This document shows, piece by piece, positions 5,839 to 8,782 of a stretch of 8,782 nucleotides of DNA. This DNA comes from Candidatus Competibacteraceae bacterium. GTDB taxonomy: Bacteria; Pseudomonadota; Gammaproteobacteria; Competibacterales; Competibacteraceae. Every line of letters starts with the position of its first letter. Within the stretch, counting starts at the first letter, position 1. The stretch is from assembly GCA_012032855.1 (NCBI GenBank), contig JAAUQA010000108.1:1-8782 (forward strand), written 5' to 3'. The notes under the pieces were generated by a model. That model searched no databases. It saw nothing but the letters and a program-made list of their open reading frames with translations, and was not told where the DNA came from. Position numbers and translations under genes: made by a program.

Positions 5839-5923
5839 ATCCGTTTGCCTATGGACTGACAGCCTGACTTTGATGTTCAGCTCTGCTTTTAGCCCTTTGA
5901 CCTATCACGACTAAGACATCGCC
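5839..5923 (+). other. Short gap upstream of hda
   Basis: 85 bases separate the phosphatidyltransferase gene from hda. No clear hairpin terminator, ribosome binding site or promoter is recognisable, so hda is probably transcribed with the upstream gene, though its own promoter cannot be excluded. Confidence 0.3.
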
Positions 5924-6643
5924 ATGCAACAGCTACCGCTTTTGCTGGAACTAAAAGAAAGCGCTACTTTCGAGAGTTTTGTGCCCGGCGCCAATGCCGA
6001 AGTAGTCGAGACACTGCGTCGGTTATCCGGTAGTCCCTGGGAACCTCACATTTATCTGTGGGGAGCTGCGGGTAGCGGTAAAAGTCATTTATTACAGGCT
6101 ATCTGCCATACTGTCGGCGAGCACGGCACCGGGGCCGTTTATCTGCCATTGCAAACCATTGCACAGTTCCCTTGTGCTGTGCTTGATGGGCTAGAAAATC
6201 TGGCGTTGGTGTGCATCGACGATGTGCAATGCATCGCCGGGCGTGATGACTGGGAACTGGCGCTAAGAAACTTGTTCGAGCGCGTTCAGGGCACGCAAGG
6301 AAGTTTGGTGATTACCGGCACTGCTATACCGCACGAATTGGATTTGCACCTGCCGCAACTCACTTCGCGTTTGACAGGTTGCTTATCGCTAACCCTAAAA
6401 CCGCTGAATGAGGCTGATGTCTTGCAGGCTCTGCGCTTGCGGGCCACGCCGCGCGGTTTGATATTGACCCCTGAAGTAGAACGGTATTTATTGCGCCACT
6501 ACGGCCAGCCGTTAGAGCGTCTGTTCGAGGCGTTGGAGATTTTGGACCGGGCCTCACTGGCCGCACAGCGTAAACTGACTGTGCCGTTTATAAGTCATAC
6601 ATTGAAAAAAGCCGGGCTGGGCGAAGCGGTTAAATTGCCTTAA
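5924..6643 (+). CDS. hda: Hda, DnaA-regulatory inactivator (AAA+ protein)
   Basis: Hda binds the DNA-loaded beta clamp and stimulates ATP hydrolysis by DnaA, which prevents repeated initiation from oriC. The 239-residue protein starts with [10 protein letters not shown], whose QLPLLL is a clamp-binding motif, as in E. coli Hda. Walker A is GAAGSGKS (47-54), Walker B is CIDD (97-100), and Arg149 in LTSRL matches the arginine finger. The end, [17 protein letters not shown], is characteristic of Hda. The DNA-binding domain IV of DnaA is absent, which separates it from DnaA itself. The start ATG lacks a strong ribosome binding site but fits the clamp motif. The gene is intact, and its stop overlaps that of the convergent hemE. 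Confidence 0.93.
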   Translation: MQQLPLLLELKESATFESFVPGANAEVVETLRRLSGSPWEPHIYLWGAAGSGKSHLLQAICHTVGEHGTGAVYLPLQTIAQFPCAVLDGLENLALVCIDDVQCIAGRDDWELALRNLFERVQGTQGSLVITGTAIPHELDLHLPQLTSRLTGCLSLTLKPLNEADVLQALRLRATPRGLILTPEVERYLLRHYGQPLERLFEALEILDRASLAAQRKLTVPFISHTLKKAGLGEAVKLP

Positions 6644-7716
6644 TCCGCGCTCCCTTCATGATAAGGCCGACTCTGTTCATGCACGGCCTCTACCATCGCT
6701 CGCACATGTTCCGGATCTATTTGCGGATGGATGCCGTGGCCCAAGTTAAAGACATGCCCATCACCGAAACCGAAATCAGCCAGTACCGCCGCCACTTCTT
6801 GGCGAATGCGCTCAGGCGAGGCATACAGCACACAAGGATCGAGATTGCCTTGCAGCGCCACTTTTGCACCCACCCTTTGGCGAGCTTCACCGATGTTCAC
6901 CCGCCAGTCCACACCTAGCGCGTCACAACCGGTTTCCGCCATCGCCTCCAACCACATCCCGCCACCCTTGGTAAATAACACCACGGGCACGCGCTGTCCG
7001 TCGCTTTCGCGAATTAGCCCGTCAACAATGGACTGCATATATCGTAGAGAGAACTCACGGTACGCAGCGGGTGAAAGTGAGCCTCCCCAAGTATCGAAAA
7101 TCATCACTGCTTGCGCACCTGCCGCAATTTGGGCGTTCAGATAAGCGGTCACACTGCGGGCGACAACATCCAGCAGCTGGTGCATCACCTTGGGCTGATC
7201 GAACAACAAGCCTTTCACCAAGGCGAACTCTTTACTCGCCCCACCCTCGACCATGTACGTAGCCAAGGTCCAAGGGCTGCCCGCGAAGCCGATCAAGGGA
7301 ACCCGCCCGGTCAGTTCACGGCGAATCAAGCGCACAGCGTCCATGACATAACCTAAATCCTGTTCCGGGTCCGGTACCGGCAAACCAGCGATGTCATCTG
7401 CGGAACGCACCGGACGCTGAAATTGCGGCCCTTCACCTTCAACGAATTGCAATCCTAAGCCCATCGCATCCGGCACGGTCAGAATGTCCGAAAATAAAAT
7501 CGCGGCGTCCAGGGGAAAGCGGGCCAGGGGTTGCAGGGTTACTTCGCAGGCCAGTTCCGGCGTCTGGCAAAGCGTCATAAAACTCCCGGCGCAGGCGCGA
7601 GTCGCCCGGTACTCTGGCAAATAACGACCGGCTTGGCGCATGATCCAAATCGGGGTGACATCCACCGGCTGACGCCGTAACGCACGCAACAACCGATCAT
7701 TTTGCAACGGATACAC
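6640..7716 (-). CDS. hemE: Uroporphyrinogen decarboxylase HemE
   Basis: HemE removes four acetate carboxyls from uroporphyrinogen III to give coproporphyrinogen III in cytoplasmic heme synthesis. The 358-residue protein compares with 354 in E. coli and is intact. The signature [10 protein letters not shown] lies at 27-36 and provides active-site arginines. [15 protein letters not shown] follows, with the catalytic aspartate at 77. The blocks [23 protein letters not shown] and HVFNLGHGI are all present. The start is GTG, read as [22 protein letters not shown], which aligns with the E. coli N-terminus. It lies 41 bases downstream of gltD, the order seen in many gammaproteobacteria, and may be co-transcribed with it. 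Confidence 0.96.
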   Translation of the reverse strand: MYPLQNDRLLRALRRQPVDVTPIWIMRQAGRYLPEYRATRACAGSFMTLCQTPELACEVTLQPLARFPLDAAILFSDILTVPDAMGLGLQFVEGEGPQFQRPVRSADDIAGLPVPDPEQDLGYVMDAVRLIRRELTGRVPLIGFAGSPWTLATYMVEGGASKEFALVKGLLFDQPKVMHQLLDVVARSVTAYLNAQIAAGAQAVMIFDTWGGSLSPAAYREFSLRYMQSIVDGLIRESDGQRVPVVLFTKGGGMWLEAMAETGCDALGVDWRVNIGEARQRVGAKVALQGNLDPCVLYASPERIRQEVAAVLADFGFGDGHVFNLGHGIHPQIDPEHVRAMVEAVHEQSRPYHEGSAD

Positions 7717-7757
7717 GACAGTTTTAGTCCTAATAGTGCGGTATCCGAGTAAGGTGC

Positions 7758-8782
<1,025 letters not shown>

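Overview
The window looks like ordinary chromosomal DNA from a gammaproteobacterium. It carries a set of neighbours typical of that class: gltD followed by hemE, and a purM-purN pair divergent from a CDP-alcohol phosphatidyltransferase gene and hda (hda is a proteobacterial gene). Most of the window has moderate GC (about 40-55% in the 60-base rows I counted). The first ~360 bases are near 69% GC. No tRNA, rRNA, CRISPR array, insertion sequence or phage gene could be supported.

Left part (1-2357, + strand): a sodium-translocating acyl-CoA decarboxylase operon in the order carboxyltransferase tail, delta (OadG-like), biotin carrier, beta. This is the mmdA-D-C-B order of biotin-dependent, Na+-pumping methylmalonyl-CoA-type decarboxylases. 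Only the last ~40 codons of the carboxyltransferase are present, and they carry two compensating indels. They are joined on the left to an unrelated high-GC stretch with an EAL-like fragment, so the left edge is probably an assembly chimera or a rearrangement. The beta gene is split by a one-base frameshift near 1620.

Middle part (2438-5190, - strand): purM, purN and a YbhN/MprF-type membrane protein gene form a tight operon with two ATGA stop/start overlaps. purM is split by a frameshift near 4692. purM and purN give the fifth and third steps of IMP synthesis. The third gene encodes a membrane protein with no known link to purines.

Centre right (5191-6643, + strand): an 84-base divergent promoter region carries overlapping short palindromes. 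It is followed by a CDP-alcohol phosphatidyltransferase family gene and by hda, which encodes the DnaA-related regulator of replication initiation.

Right part (6640-8782, - strand): gltD (5' end outside the window) and hemE. hemE converges on hda, and their stop codons overlap in one TTAA.

I see no strong candidate for a new biological system. The points worth checking are the clustered frameshifts in conserved genes, the chimeric left end, the Na+-pump operon, the membrane protein coupled to purMN, its G9 tract, and the palindromes upstream of purM.
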